Below, piece after piece: positions 7,186-14,603 of a DNA stretch of 18,353 bases; position 1 is the stretch's first letter, and each line of letters opens with the position of its first letter. The translations under genes and the position numbers were made by a program. The DNA lies in assembly GCA_002713555.1 (NCBI GenBank), contig PATG01000049.1, positions 23,843-42,195 on the forward strand. Reading direction: 5' to 3'. A model generated the notes under the pieces. That model had not been told where the DNA came from. It ran no database searches and saw nothing but the letters and a program-made list of their open reading frames with translations. Source of the DNA: Planctomycetaceae bacterium. GTDB taxonomy: Bacteria > Planctomycetota > Planctomycetia > Pirellulales > Lacipirellulaceae.

Positions 7186-8403
7186 GTGACGACACTAAGC
7201 TACGGTAATGGAATTTCCTGCGAATTGGATGCGGGCCGTATTACCCATCTACGCGTATCACCGGAGGCTGCATCGGGCCAGATGCATGCTAACCTGGATG
7301 TCATTTCTGAGATGCGAGCAGCACTTGCTGAGCCGATGGATTACCCACCTCTATCAGATGCAACGGTACCTGGGGACAAGGCCGTTATCGCCCTTGCCCA
7401 AGGTGTTGTGTGTCCTCTCGAAGTGGTGGAGGGTGCCTTTCTGGCACTGAGAGATGCAGGGGTAGAAAGTGAGTTTATATCTGTGATTGTTCCCAAGAAT
7501 TTTGCACGTGAAGATCAACTCAGGCAGTTACTAAAATCCCGACACTCTGAAGACTGTTTGTTGCTTAAACACGACCCGGATGACACCAATGCCACGGCCA
7601 TGATAGGAGTCACGCGAAATGGGCAACCGATCCGGATCAACCGTCTATTGAGTGACGCAGATGTCGTGCTTTCGATAGGATCAAGTAGTGAGGACACCAG
7701 TTCAAGCTTCAATGGTTTGTTTCCGAGATTTTCAGATCGAGAGACAATCAACCGGGTCGAAGCGCCCTTGGCGACTGAAGATTCATCTCTACTTCAAGAG
7801 CGGCAGCAAGAGATTTTGGAATCAGGCTGGTTGCTTGGAGTGGGGTTGGTTGTCCAGATTATTCCTGGCCTGGGAGATAAGGTTGCTCAAATACTTGCCG
7901 GAGAAACCAAGAAAGTCTTTGCTGAAAGTGAGCGAATTTACCGTGAGCTCTGGTCCTGTCCAACTGCTGAAAAAGCAGATTTGGTGATTGCAACTCTAAC
8001 CGGAGACGCAAGCGAACAGACCTGGCAAAATCTGGCTCGTGTTTTACGAGCAGCGAGTCCTCTTTTAAGCGAGGGTGGCTCAATTGCCATTTGTTCAGAA
8101 ATAGACCAGCTGGCAGGCCAATCTTTCCAGGCCTTTGTTGATCATGAAGATTACGATGTGATTTCACGTGAAATTGTCCGTGACCAGCATGGGGACAGTG
8201 GGGCGGCCTGGCAAGTATGCCAGGCCCTGCGACGTGGTTCTGTTTATTTACTTAGTCACTTGCCAGATGCCTGGGTTGAAAGTCTGGGGATAACGCCTAT
8301 TGCTATCGATCAAGAACTGGATCGACTTGCCGAAACGCACCGACATACGATAGTCCTGGAAGATGCGCAGCGCCTTTTGCCAATCGAGTATGACAATGCC
8401 TAG
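7186..8403 (+). CDS. LarA-like (DUF2088) protein, probably not an active racemase
   Basis: The layout follows LarA, the nickel-pincer lactate racemase family: an N-terminal TLSYGNG strand, a Rossmann-like block (VIALAQGVVCPLEVVEGAFLAL cut in two), then KHDPDD (128-133), IGVTRNGQPIRINR (140-153) and a DADVVLSIG strand (157-165), with a second lobe to residue 405. From memory, LarA needs a DxTR loop, a GTH-type His, a Lys in the T-K-G position and a nickel His followed by a GFSGGxK loop. Here the first is AQGVV, the second is absent, the Lys is Arg (TRNG), and the last region is SSSEDTSSSFNG. Only the His of KHDPDD matches. The fold is likely kept but the chemistry is not. GTG 7186 is chosen because TTG 7165 lies in a hairpin; neither has a strong SD. 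YgfZ follows 87 bp downstream on the same strand. Confidence 0.8.
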   Translation: MTTLSYGNGISCELDAGRITHLRVSPEAASGQMHANLDVISEMRAALAEPMDYPPLSDATVPGDKAVIALAQGVVCPLEVVEGAFLALRDAGVESEFISVIVPKNFAREDQLRQLLKSRHSEDCLLLKHDPDDTNATAMIGVTRNGQPIRINRLLSDADVVLSIGSSSEDTSSSFNGLFPRFSDRETINRVEAPLATEDSSLLQERQQEILESGWLLGVGLVVQIIPGLGDKVAQILAGETKKVFAESERIYRELWSCPTAEKADLVIATLTGDASEQTWQNLARVLRAASPLLSEGGSIAICSEIDQLAGQSFQAFVDHEDYDVISREIVRDQHGDSGAAWQVCQALRRGSVYLLSHLPDAWVESLGITPIAIDQELDRLAETHRHTIVLEDAQRLLPIEYDNA

Positions 8404-8490
8404 TAGTTTTTTCGAATCTCTTTTTTCGCCAGCTAGCAACCGTTTTTAAAAGTCGGTTTAAGACGATGCTTTGCTGACCCAAAGGATGTC

Positions 8491-9378
8491 ATGACTCCTT
8501 CAGAACTTTTTATTTCAAATTACGAGGCTTCCACTGGCGGCTCGGGTGTTTTCACACTGTCACAATGGTCCGTGGTGAGACTTTACGGTGAGGATCGTAC
8601 AATATTTTTACACAATATGTGTACGAATGAAATTAAGGCATTACCTTCTGGTAAATGTTGCGAAGCCTTTTTCACAGACGTAAAAGGAAAAATCCTAGCG
8701 CATGCAATAGTTCTCATCTTTGATGAGTACCTCGAATTATTGACGGTACCTGGGCAGGCTGAGGGTATCATTGCCCATTTAGAACGCTATATCATCCGCG
8801 AAGATGTCAAACTGGAAGATCAATCGGACAAGATTTGCTGGTCGTTAGTATTTGGCAAGCAGTCCGAAAAAATCAATAATTCAAGCCAGTTGGCTTTTCC
8901 GACGAATATGCTGGAAACTCCCAGTTATCTGGTGCCAGCTTCGGCAGAGGAAATTGCTAAAGGATCAGGGGATTCTTGTGTTCTTATTGAGGAATCGATA
9001 TGGAATACTTTACGCATCGAAGCCTCTTATCCTTTCTTTGGTGTGGATTTTGATAGTGCAAATCTGCCTCAGGAGATTGCCCGTGATGAATTGGCCATTC
9101 ATTTCAATAAAGGTTGTTATCTTGGGCAGGAAACGGTTGCGCGCATCGACGCGTTGGGGCACGTCAACAGGCAACTATGCAGATTGAAATTCGCCAGCGG
9201 AGACATTCCTGAATTGGGTACGAAACTCATGGTAGACGATCAAGAAAATGGAATAGTTACCTCGTGCTGTTGGTCGCCAGGCTATGAAGGGCCTTTGGCA
9301 TTGGCCATGATGCGGAGAGGGGCCAATTCAGTGGGCTGCGAATTGAACAGTGTGCATGGAAAAGCCACGATCATTTAG
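8491..9378 (+). CDS. ygfZ: YgfZ/GcvT-like folate-binding Fe-S cluster protein
   Basis: YgfZ (IBA57-type) proteins bind tetrahydrofolate through a GcvT fold and help assemble or repair certain Fe-S enzymes such as MiaB. The signature KGCYLGQE (207-214), with its Cys209, is present, followed by TVARIDALGHVNRQLC; the N-terminal GcvT-like strands (VVRLYGEDRTIFLHNMCTNEI, split around 29-48) and FFTDVKGKILA (60-70) fit the family. At 295 aa it is of usual length. The start ATG 8491 is preceded by AAAGGA (8481-8486) at a 4-nt gap. It is distinguished from aminomethyltransferase GcvT by the KGCYxGQE motif and shorter length. It may be cotranscribed with the DUF2088 gene. It is convergent with the gene at 9450. 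Confidence 0.9.
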   Translation: MTPSELFISNYEASTGGSGVFTLSQWSVVRLYGEDRTIFLHNMCTNEIKALPSGKCCEAFFTDVKGKILAHAIVLIFDEYLELLTVPGQAEGIIAHLERYIIREDVKLEDQSDKICWSLVFGKQSEKINNSSQLAFPTNMLETPSYLVPASAEEIAKGSGDSCVLIEESIWNTLRIEASYPFFGVDFDSANLPQEIARDELAIHFNKGCYLGQETVARIDALGHVNRQLCRLKFASGDIPELGTKLMVDDQENGIVTSCCWSPGYEGPLALAMMRRGANSVGCELNSVHGKATII

Positions 9379-9449
9379 TGGGTAGAAAACACATTTCTCA
9401 TCCAAAATGTTTCTCCACGTGCCTTGCCCGGAAGGATGGGGTTTTTGAG

Positions 9450-9938
9450 TCAGGCGACTCGGGGCGAATCGGCGATACGAACTTCTTGCGGACTTGCCAA
9501 CCAGGTTTGTAGATCAGCGATAACATCGCCTTCTGCGGGAACCTGTCGGGTCATTTCCGGCTTGCTTTTGCAAAGCCCTTGATGCAAGGCATGCAATGTA
9601 CCATGCACTGTTCGGCAGAACTCTTTCTGTTGCGTTTCAGGGAGCACATCTCGCAACATTTCTACTTGGGTTTCAGTGCGTCTGGTTGACCAGCGTACCA
9701 GTCGTCTTTGTTCGGCCTTGATAATCTGATTGTCTACAAATGCTCGACGCAGTTCACCCAGCGGATTGAAATGATAGACCGGATCCGTGTCAAAATAGAT
9801 GCTTACGGCCCCATTGGTGCGAAATCCGGCAAAAACGATAGTCCGGTGCCGATGCAGGTCCAAACAGAATTCCACTCGCCGACTATAAGCTTTGGCGTCA
9901 CGGATTAAATCTTCGCGATCCTCAGTTTTCCGGGACAT
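9450..9938 (-). CDS. Conserved-looking hypothetical protein, planctomycete type
   Basis: I do not know a function. The 162-aa soluble product (ATG 9938; a TTG at 9968 would add 10 residues) has no signal peptide or membrane segment. The core FAGFRTNGAVSIYFDTDPVY (36-55) followed by FNPLGELRRAFVDNQIIKAE (57-76) reads like a compact beta-sheet domain that reports a coordinate or value; I have a memory of similar short planctomycete proteins with GFRxxGAxSIYF and ELRRAFV, without a name. The rest is helical and charged. It lies last in a run of three minus-strand genes (M50-like, HD-GYP, this), about 125 bp past the HD-GYP stop, so shared transcription is plausible. No strong SD. Stop is TGA. 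Confidence 0.7.
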   Translation of the reverse strand: MSRKTEDREDLIRDAKAYSRRVEFCLDLHRHRTIVFAGFRTNGAVSIYFDTDPVYHFNPLGELRRAFVDNQIIKAEQRRLVRWSTRRTETQVEMLRDVLPETQQKEFCRTVHGTLHALHQGLCKSKPEMTRQVPAEGDVIADLQTWLASPQEVRIADSPRVA

Positions 9939-10063
9939 GATATGCAAGTGCTCTTGAGAGCAGTTCAAGTTCTATGAAGTTCAGGGAAATAGGACAGCAG
10001 GCTGCTCGCCAATTCGGTTTGGAATTGTGCGGGTTTGAAGTGCCACGGGTAAAATGGCGAGTC

Positions 10064-10933
10064 TTAGAGTGCATTTACTTTACAGATTATGTCGCGAATC
10101 TCAAAGAAGGCTTCTATCACCTGAGGGTCCCATTGCAAACCAGCACCGTCCCTAAGAATATCGTCCAGACGTTCGGGCGACAGGGTTCGCTGATAAGATC
10201 GATTGCTTGCCATGGCATCGTAACTATCAGCGACCGATAGAATACGCGCCAGCAGTGGTATGTCAGTACCTTGGAGGCCATCAGGATAACCGCTGCCATC
10301 CCAGGCTTCATGATGGTGAAGAACGATGGGCATGGTTTTTTCGAGTTTTGGCATGCCCTGCAAGATGGTGTAGCCCAGTTGTGGATGCTGTTTGATTTGT
10401 TCGAATTCTTTCGCGGTGAGCTTGTCTGGCTTATTCAAGAGTTGGGCATCGATACCAATTTTTCCAATATCATGAAGTAGACCAGCCAGATAGACAGTTT
10501 CAAGCTGTTCTCGGTCGAGACCTAATCGATTTGCAATCAGGACAGCAGCCCGTGCAACTCGATCGGCATGTCCAGCGGTATAGGAATCTTTGGTTTCTAA
10601 GACGGAAATCAAGTTTCTGGCCGAAGAAGGCACATGAAGAGATTGTTTTTTATCAATTCTTTGGTAGGCCACTTTTGTAGAAAATGGGCTTGCCGATGAA
10701 TCAGATTCAAAGCCTGAGTTAGAATCTTCATGGAAGTCCATTTGAACAGGCAAAGAATCATGGGTATCCCGATGCAATGCGGAGAAATTAGCCTCTCTGG
10801 GAGATGTGGGTGCTGGCGTAGAGGACACGAGGCTTTTGTTCTGGTGAAGGGGTGTCAGAGAAACTTCCACCCAAAGATACACGCAAGAATTTGCCAGACG
10901 GAGACTAGCTGCCCAGGTTGCAGCGGGAAACAA
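10064..10933 (-). CDS. HD-GYP domain protein, probable cyclic-di-GMP phosphodiesterase
   Basis: HD-GYP proteins cleave c-di-GMP with a bi-metal centre. All signature parts are visible: GHADRVARAA (121-130), LLHDIGKIGI (152-161, metal-binding HD pair), KQHPQLGY (181-188) and the hallmark HHHEAWDGSGYPDGLQG (206-222), then the DSYDAM and DDIL helices. The N-terminal ~105 residues are Ser/Thr-rich, low-complexity, with no receiver, GAF or PAS domain. The start is uncertain: TTG 10933 opens the frame (a TGA lies just upstream), while ATG 10741 gives a 225-aa protein that still has the whole catalytic domain. No SD marks either. It lies between a degenerate M50-like protein and an unknown protein on the same strand. 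Enzyme call firm; substrate (c-di-GMP or a relative) inferred. Confidence 0.9.
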   Translation of the reverse strand: MFPAATWAASLRLANSCVYLWVEVSLTPLHQNKSLVSSTPAPTSPREANFSALHRDTHDSLPVQMDFHEDSNSGFESDSSASPFSTKVAYQRIDKKQSLHVPSSARNLISVLETKDSYTAGHADRVARAAVLIANRLGLDREQLETVYLAGLLHDIGKIGIDAQLLNKPDKLTAKEFEQIKQHPQLGYTILQGMPKLEKTMPIVLHHHEAWDGSGYPDGLQGTDIPLLARILSVADSYDAMASNRSYQRTLSPERLDDILRDGAGLQWDPQVIEAFFEIRDIICKVNAL

Positions 10934-11029
10934 GCCTCTGTATCAGAATATATGGATTGCCAGCTTTGTAACGGGGGGCAGATGAAAACAATCCGTGACC
11001 AGAACTACCTGCCCGAAGGGGGGGAGATT

Positions 11030-12091
11030 TCAATCATGATCATCGGAGGTGTTTTGACGATCCCGATATCTGCGGCTGGCCCTTTTGAGTATGGATCGAT
11101 CTTCTTCGGAGAGTTGCTCAAAAGTCGTGTTGTGCAACCGCAGCAGGATTGCGTCCACACGGGCATCCTCGGTCGCCTCTTGTTCTCGTCGTTTGCGATC
11201 AAGGGCTTCCTGTTGTTTGTCGGGAAGGTGTTCAACGAGTACCGCTTCGCGGTCATCATCAATCCATTCTGCCATCAGCCACTCTTCGTCGTCCGAGTCA
11301 AATTCATCAATCGCCAGACCATGGTCATACCGCTGACCTTGGGCATTGCGCATGCCTCCATAAAGGAGTACGCAAGAGACAACCGCAAGAGGAAGCCAGA
11401 CACGCACCAATTCATCCTGAGGCGATTCGTAGGGGATTAACAGAATTGCAAGTAGTGCTGCGAGGAGCGCACTGCCAAGTGCTATATGTGAAGTGGCAGA
11501 GATCGCCGTATTGCGGCCAACAATCGGCCACAAAACTCCACGCAACAATTCTGCCCCTGCAGAGGGATCAATGGGCAACAAGCTTACCAGCAGCAAGATC
11601 CAGTTGAGCCAGACAATGAGTTGTCCAACGAGTTGTGCGGAACCCGAGGTGGGGCCAATGCGGACGAAATCAATGGGGGGTGCAGTTGCAAACAGTAAAT
11701 GATGGACCAGGCGGTCACCTCCCAAGGCCAGCCCACAAGCACTGGCTATCATCAGCCCCAAAAAAGTCATGGGACCTACCAACGCAGCTACAAGATGGGC
11801 AGGCGGATCTGCGGTCAAATGAATTCGACTACAGCCTCCAATAGGAGCCAATACAAACTCAGACGTATGTCCCCCTAGTCGGGCAACCGTAATGACTCGT
11901 ATCAACTCGTGCAGGGCGACGCTGCCGGTGAGGATTGCCAATCCCAAAAGAGCCGCTCGCTGGTCAAGGGTACCTGCTTGAACCCAATAGAGGGCGATTA
12001 GTGCCAGCAGCGGAAGCAAAATGTGTATACGTATTTCTACACCGCGAATGCGGCCTATGCCAAAACTCCATGGGTTGCCCGGCAAGTTCAT
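11030..12091 (-). CDS. M50 (site-2 protease)-like membrane protein lacking metal ligands
   Basis: Site-2 proteases are zinc proteases inside the membrane with HExxH and a second xxPxxPLDGG motif. This protein has the membrane layout (hydrophobic segments near residues 24-40, 48-62, 98-125, 159-174, 203-220, 231-246) but HExxH reads HELIR (61-65; 11911-11897), so the second His is Arg, and the second motif reads LLPIDPSAGA (171-180), with Ala where the Asp ligand is expected. It is probably inactive as a protease. The C-terminal ~95 residues are soluble and acidic (a DEFDSDDEEW stretch), then Gln/Glu/Arg-rich, ending in VDAILLRLHNTTFEQLSEED then RSILKRASRRYRDR, like the tail on many planctomycete rhomboid proteins. 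The start is ATG 12091; a GTG 10 codons upstream is possible. It heads a minus-strand trio with HD-GYP and an unknown gene, and is divergent from the Nudix gene. Confidence 0.8.
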   Translation of the reverse strand: MNLPGNPWSFGIGRIRGVEIRIHILLPLLALIALYWVQAGTLDQRAALLGLAILTGSVALHELIRVITVARLGGHTSEFVLAPIGGCSRIHLTADPPAHLVAALVGPMTFLGLMIASACGLALGGDRLVHHLLFATAPPIDFVRIGPTSGSAQLVGQLIVWLNWILLLVSLLPIDPSAGAELLRGVLWPIVGRNTAISATSHIALGSALLAALLAILLIPYESPQDELVRVWLPLAVVSCVLLYGGMRNAQGQRYDHGLAIDEFDSDDEEWLMAEWIDDDREAVLVEHLPDKQQEALDRKRREQEATEDARVDAILLRLHNTTFEQLSEEDRSILKRASRRYRDRQNTSDDHD

Positions 12092-12337
12092 GGTGCTCGA
12101 AGAAACCTGGCAAAGTGACACAATTAACGAAATGAAAACACAAGAGTATGCAGAGGACCCTATACGGACTCAAACAACAAACTTGAATTGTTCAGGAAAG
12201 GAAGGCGCTGGGCGCCACAATCCCTATACTGCTATCCTAACAAGGGCTTCCGTTTGCGGCAAACCTTGTTTCTATTCCCACATATGCCAGTGTTTTAAGA
12301 CATTGCCTAATTTTACTACCACAATAGGAGACACTCC
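12092..12337. promoter_or_regulatory. Divergent promoter region of the M50-like and Nudix genes
   Basis: 246 bp between divergent starts. It holds GGCGC-TGG-GCGCC (12204-12216), a TATACT box (12225-12230), and a perfect 13-bp palindrome GTTTGCGGCAAAC (12252-12264) flanked by ACAAGG and CCTTGT, which would fold or serve as an operator about 75 bp before the Nudix start. No clear -35/-10 pair was fixed. Confidence 0.4.
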
Positions 12338-12859
12338 ATGTCGGAGAACCTCCGCACGTTGCTGACAACGAATAAATTCAGCGTAGTTGAGCATACACTG
12401 GTCGGCGAAGTGGGCTCAGAACCGCTACGGCGGCAAATCATTGAGCACCCTGGTGCTGTCACTATTTTACCGATGCTTCCGGAAAACCGAGTATGCCTAA
12501 TTCGAAATTATCGCATTGCAGTTAAAAAAACTCTTCTAGAATTACCCGCAGGAACAATTGACCCTCAGGAGCCTCCCGAGGTTACAGCGAAGCGCGAGTT
12601 GCAAGAAGAAACCGGATACACGGCTCGACAGTGGCGTGAGCTGCCAGCTTTTTATATGTCGCCAGGAATTCTTAACGAACGGATGTATTTGTTTGTTGCC
12701 GAGGCACTCGAATTGGGTGATCCAGCACGCGAAGCGGGTGAAGAGATTGAAAATTTTGTGGTTTCCTGGCAGGAAGCGGTCAGGATGGCGCTGTGCGGAG
12801 AAATTGAGGACGCCAAATCCATTGCAGGAATTCTACTCTGGGATCGATTGCGCAACTGA
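12338..12859 (+). CDS. Nudix hydrolase, ADP-ribose/ADP-sugar pyrophosphatase type
   Basis: Nudix enzymes split X-P-P-nucleosides; this type cuts ADP-ribose or ADP-sugars to AMP and sugar phosphate. The Nudix box is complete: Gly72, Glu78 five residues on, then RELQEETGY (86-94), fitting Gx5Ex7REUxEExGU. Upstream, LIRNYRIAVKKTLLELPAG (54-72) is the usual ADPRase NYR...ELPAG segment. At 173 aa it is normal. The start ATG 12338 has AGGAG (12326-12330) with 7-nt spacing. Its last 27 nt overlap the 3' end of the opposite-strand RmlD-like gene. Substrate preference cannot be told by sequence alone. Confidence 0.92.
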   Translation: MSENLRTLLTTNKFSVVEHTLVGEVGSEPLRRQIIEHPGAVTILPMLPENRVCLIRNYRIAVKKTLLELPAGTIDPQEPPEVTAKRELQEETGYTARQWRELPAFYMSPGILNERMYLFVAEALELGDPAREAGEEIENFVVSWQEAVRMALCGEIEDAKSIAGILLWDRLRN

Positions 12860-13876
12860 GGGGGTACGAGGGTTTCGGTACAGTATCTCTGCCAGCAATT
12901 CGGGCGAGCCTCGCAGTCCATCGTAATGCCATCTCTCGTGCGTAGGCACCCATTTATCATCGAGGGGCCAGGGATCGAAGGGTTCGTAGCCCAGTGCTTT
13001 TGCCAGCGGGGCAGAATTCATGGCTACGTTTCCGGCTCGAGGAGGAATTGGGCCTGCCTCGATACGTGGGCAGCCAATCAGTAGATCGGGATCGTACCCA
13101 CCCACACGGTTTATGATCTGTGCAATTTGATAGAGCGACAATCGTCGGGGACCACCGGCGTGGTAGAGTCCTGATAAACGGCCGGCCAAAACATTGGCGA
13201 AAACACGATTTAAACAATCGGTATAAGTTGGTGTGCGAACCTCATCAAAATAAAGAGTCGCTGGCCGGTTTTTCATAAATCGAGATTGAATCCAGTCAAT
13301 CGCACCTGCATGGCCATTAAAGCTGATTCCCATAGGAAGCGATATTCTGAGCGTGCAGGCTTGCGGATGCCAATCATGTAGTAATTGTTCGGCAGCAACC
13401 ATGGTTTTGCCATACACGGTCACAGGATTTGTCGCTTCATATTGTGAATAGCCCTCCCAATCACTATCTGCATCGTCTCGGCCTGCAAACACCAGATCGA
13501 TAGATGCATGGACTAGACGGATGTCTTTATCGGCAATGATTGAAAGAATTGTTGTCAGTCCTTCGACATTGGTTCTCCAGGCTAAACGTGTATCAAGTTC
13601 GCAAGCACGCAGTGCACAATTACCAGCGCAATTAAGTACGGAGCTAAATTGATAGCGATCGAACAACTTTGCAAGCATTGTGCGATCTTCAGCGTTGCAA
13701 GCTTCGATACCCGGTTGGGAGAGACGCCAATTGTCAACTTGCCGAATACCGATGACCTGTCCAGGATACATAGCGTGGAAATACGTAAACGCGTTGTACC
13801 CAGCAACACCAGCGACACCGGTTACCAGGAGAGGTAGCCGGATATTTGTCGTAGTTCTTTTTGTGATTTGTGCCAT
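12833..13876 (-). CDS. RmlD-like sugar-nucleotide reductase (extended SDR)
   Basis: Family of dTDP-4-dehydrorhamnose reductases, which finish dTDP-rhamnose. Evidence: the NAD(P) loop TGVAGVAG (19-26), NCAG (82-85), SIDLVFAG (125-132, corresponding to the STDYVFDG of RmlD) and VYGKTMVAAEQ (154-164). Length 347 aa is longer than the ~290-300 aa of RmlD. The catalytic YxxxK should have Lys four after Tyr155; here that position is Met159 (YGKTM), though a Lys is present at 157, so redox activity is not certain and it may be a sugar-nucleotide-binding relative. The start is ATG 13876. Fifteen bases of perfect palindrome (13885-13899) lie just upstream. It is divergent from the decayed glycosyltransferase and tail-overlaps the Nudix gene by 27 nt. 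Confidence 0.8.
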   Translation of the reverse strand: MAQITKRTTTNIRLPLLVTGVAGVAGYNAFTYFHAMYPGQVIGIRQVDNWRLSQPGIEACNAEDRTMLAKLFDRYQFSSVLNCAGNCALRACELDTRLAWRTNVEGLTTILSIIADKDIRLVHASIDLVFAGRDDADSDWEGYSQYEATNPVTVYGKTMVAAEQLLHDWHPQACTLRISLPMGISFNGHAGAIDWIQSRFMKNRPATLYFDEVRTPTYTDCLNRVFANVLAGRLSGLYHAGGPRRLSLYQIAQIINRVGGYDPDLLIGCPRIEAGPIPPRAGNVAMNSAPLAKALGYEPFDPWPLDDKWVPTHERWHYDGLRGSPELLAEILYRNPRTPSVAQSIPE

Positions 13877-13884
13877 TGCAGAAG

Positions 13885-13899
13885 CAATTGTAACAATTG
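13885..13899. promoter_or_regulatory. 15-bp perfect palindrome upstream of the RmlD-like gene
   Basis: CAATTGT-A-ACAATTG, perfect arms of 7 bp, starting 8 bp before the ATG of the RmlD-like gene (minus strand) at 13876. The position suits a repressor operator over the leader or start region. No family is assigned. Confidence 0.45.
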
Positions 13900-13918
13900 T
13901 GGGGTTTGTAGAGAACGT

Positions 13919-14603
13919 GATGCCCGGGCGTTTTTGATATAGACGCCGGGCAAGGTAGGCTCACTGCAAAATCCCGATTTATTTGGCAGATGGTCAGATT
14001 TTATCTGCAAGACGCATTGTTTGTCTCACTTCTCATGTTACCCATCCTGTTATGCCAGAAGCGATTTCGATATGTGGGACTTGCTCTGCTAGTTTTTCTG
14101 GCTGCTGAACTCATGGTGCCGTGGATGTTTCCACATTATCTCGCACCCATCATGCCTTTGGTCTTTTTGCTGGTCGTGCAGGGGATGCGGCATTTAAACG
14201 CACTCACACGACAAGGACATGCTTGGGCCAGGTTTGCGGTACCTGGTATTGTGCTTCTGCATGGTGCAACTTTGATGTCCCAGTACGTGCCTATGTTCGC
14301 GAGTCTCCAACGGGCGCGCATTGGCAGCGCTCTATTCTTGCTGGCCAATTAGAAAACACGGCAGAAGAACATCTTGTCCTGGTTCGCTACCAGTCCAGCC
14401 ACAGGACCTTTGATGAATGGGTATATAATCGAGCCGAGATCGATCAGGCCAAGGTAGTTTGGGCACGTGGGTTGGGAATGTCTCGCGACCAGGATTTACT
14501 TGAGTACTTCAAAGACCGAAAGGTCTGGCTGCTGGAAGCAGATGCTGCTGTTCCCAAATTGGTGCCTTATCCTGCTCGTCGTCTACTTACAAAGGCCACA
14601 TAG
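13919..14603 (+). pseudogene. Decayed membrane glycosyltransferase-like protein (C-terminal remnant)
   Basis: Two overlapping frames match the end of a large planctomycete membrane protein, from memory of the type related to dolichyl-phosphate mannosyltransferases: first VRFYLQDALFVSLLMLPILL and PHYLAPIMPLVFLL then VVQGMRHL (frame of 13990-14352), then in the next frame WQRSILAGQLENTAEEHLVL, EWVYNRAEIDQAKVVWARGL and DRKVWLLEAD (to 14603). The coding continues from one frame to the other between about 14290 and 14320, as if one base had been lost. The large N-terminal part with the catalytic region is absent: upstream frame stops at 13918-13920 and the RmlD-like gene begins at 13876. Both the shift and the missing N-terminus mark it as a remnant. 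Its end overlaps kdsB by 37 nt on the other strand. Confidence 0.75.
13921..13952. repeat. GC-rich inverted repeat at the edge of the glycosyltransferase remnant
   Basis: TGCCCGG-G-CGT (13921-13931) pairs with ACGCCGGGCA (13943-13952) over 10 bp with one bulged G and an A/T-rich loop. It lies at the left edge of the decayed reading frame; it could be a leftover terminator, a breakpoint-associated element or chance. Confidence 0.45.

Noticed and set aside
10730..11440. A 236-codon plus-strand frame
   Set aside because: It lies antisense to the M50-like and HD-GYP genes and shows no domain; it is a shadow frame.
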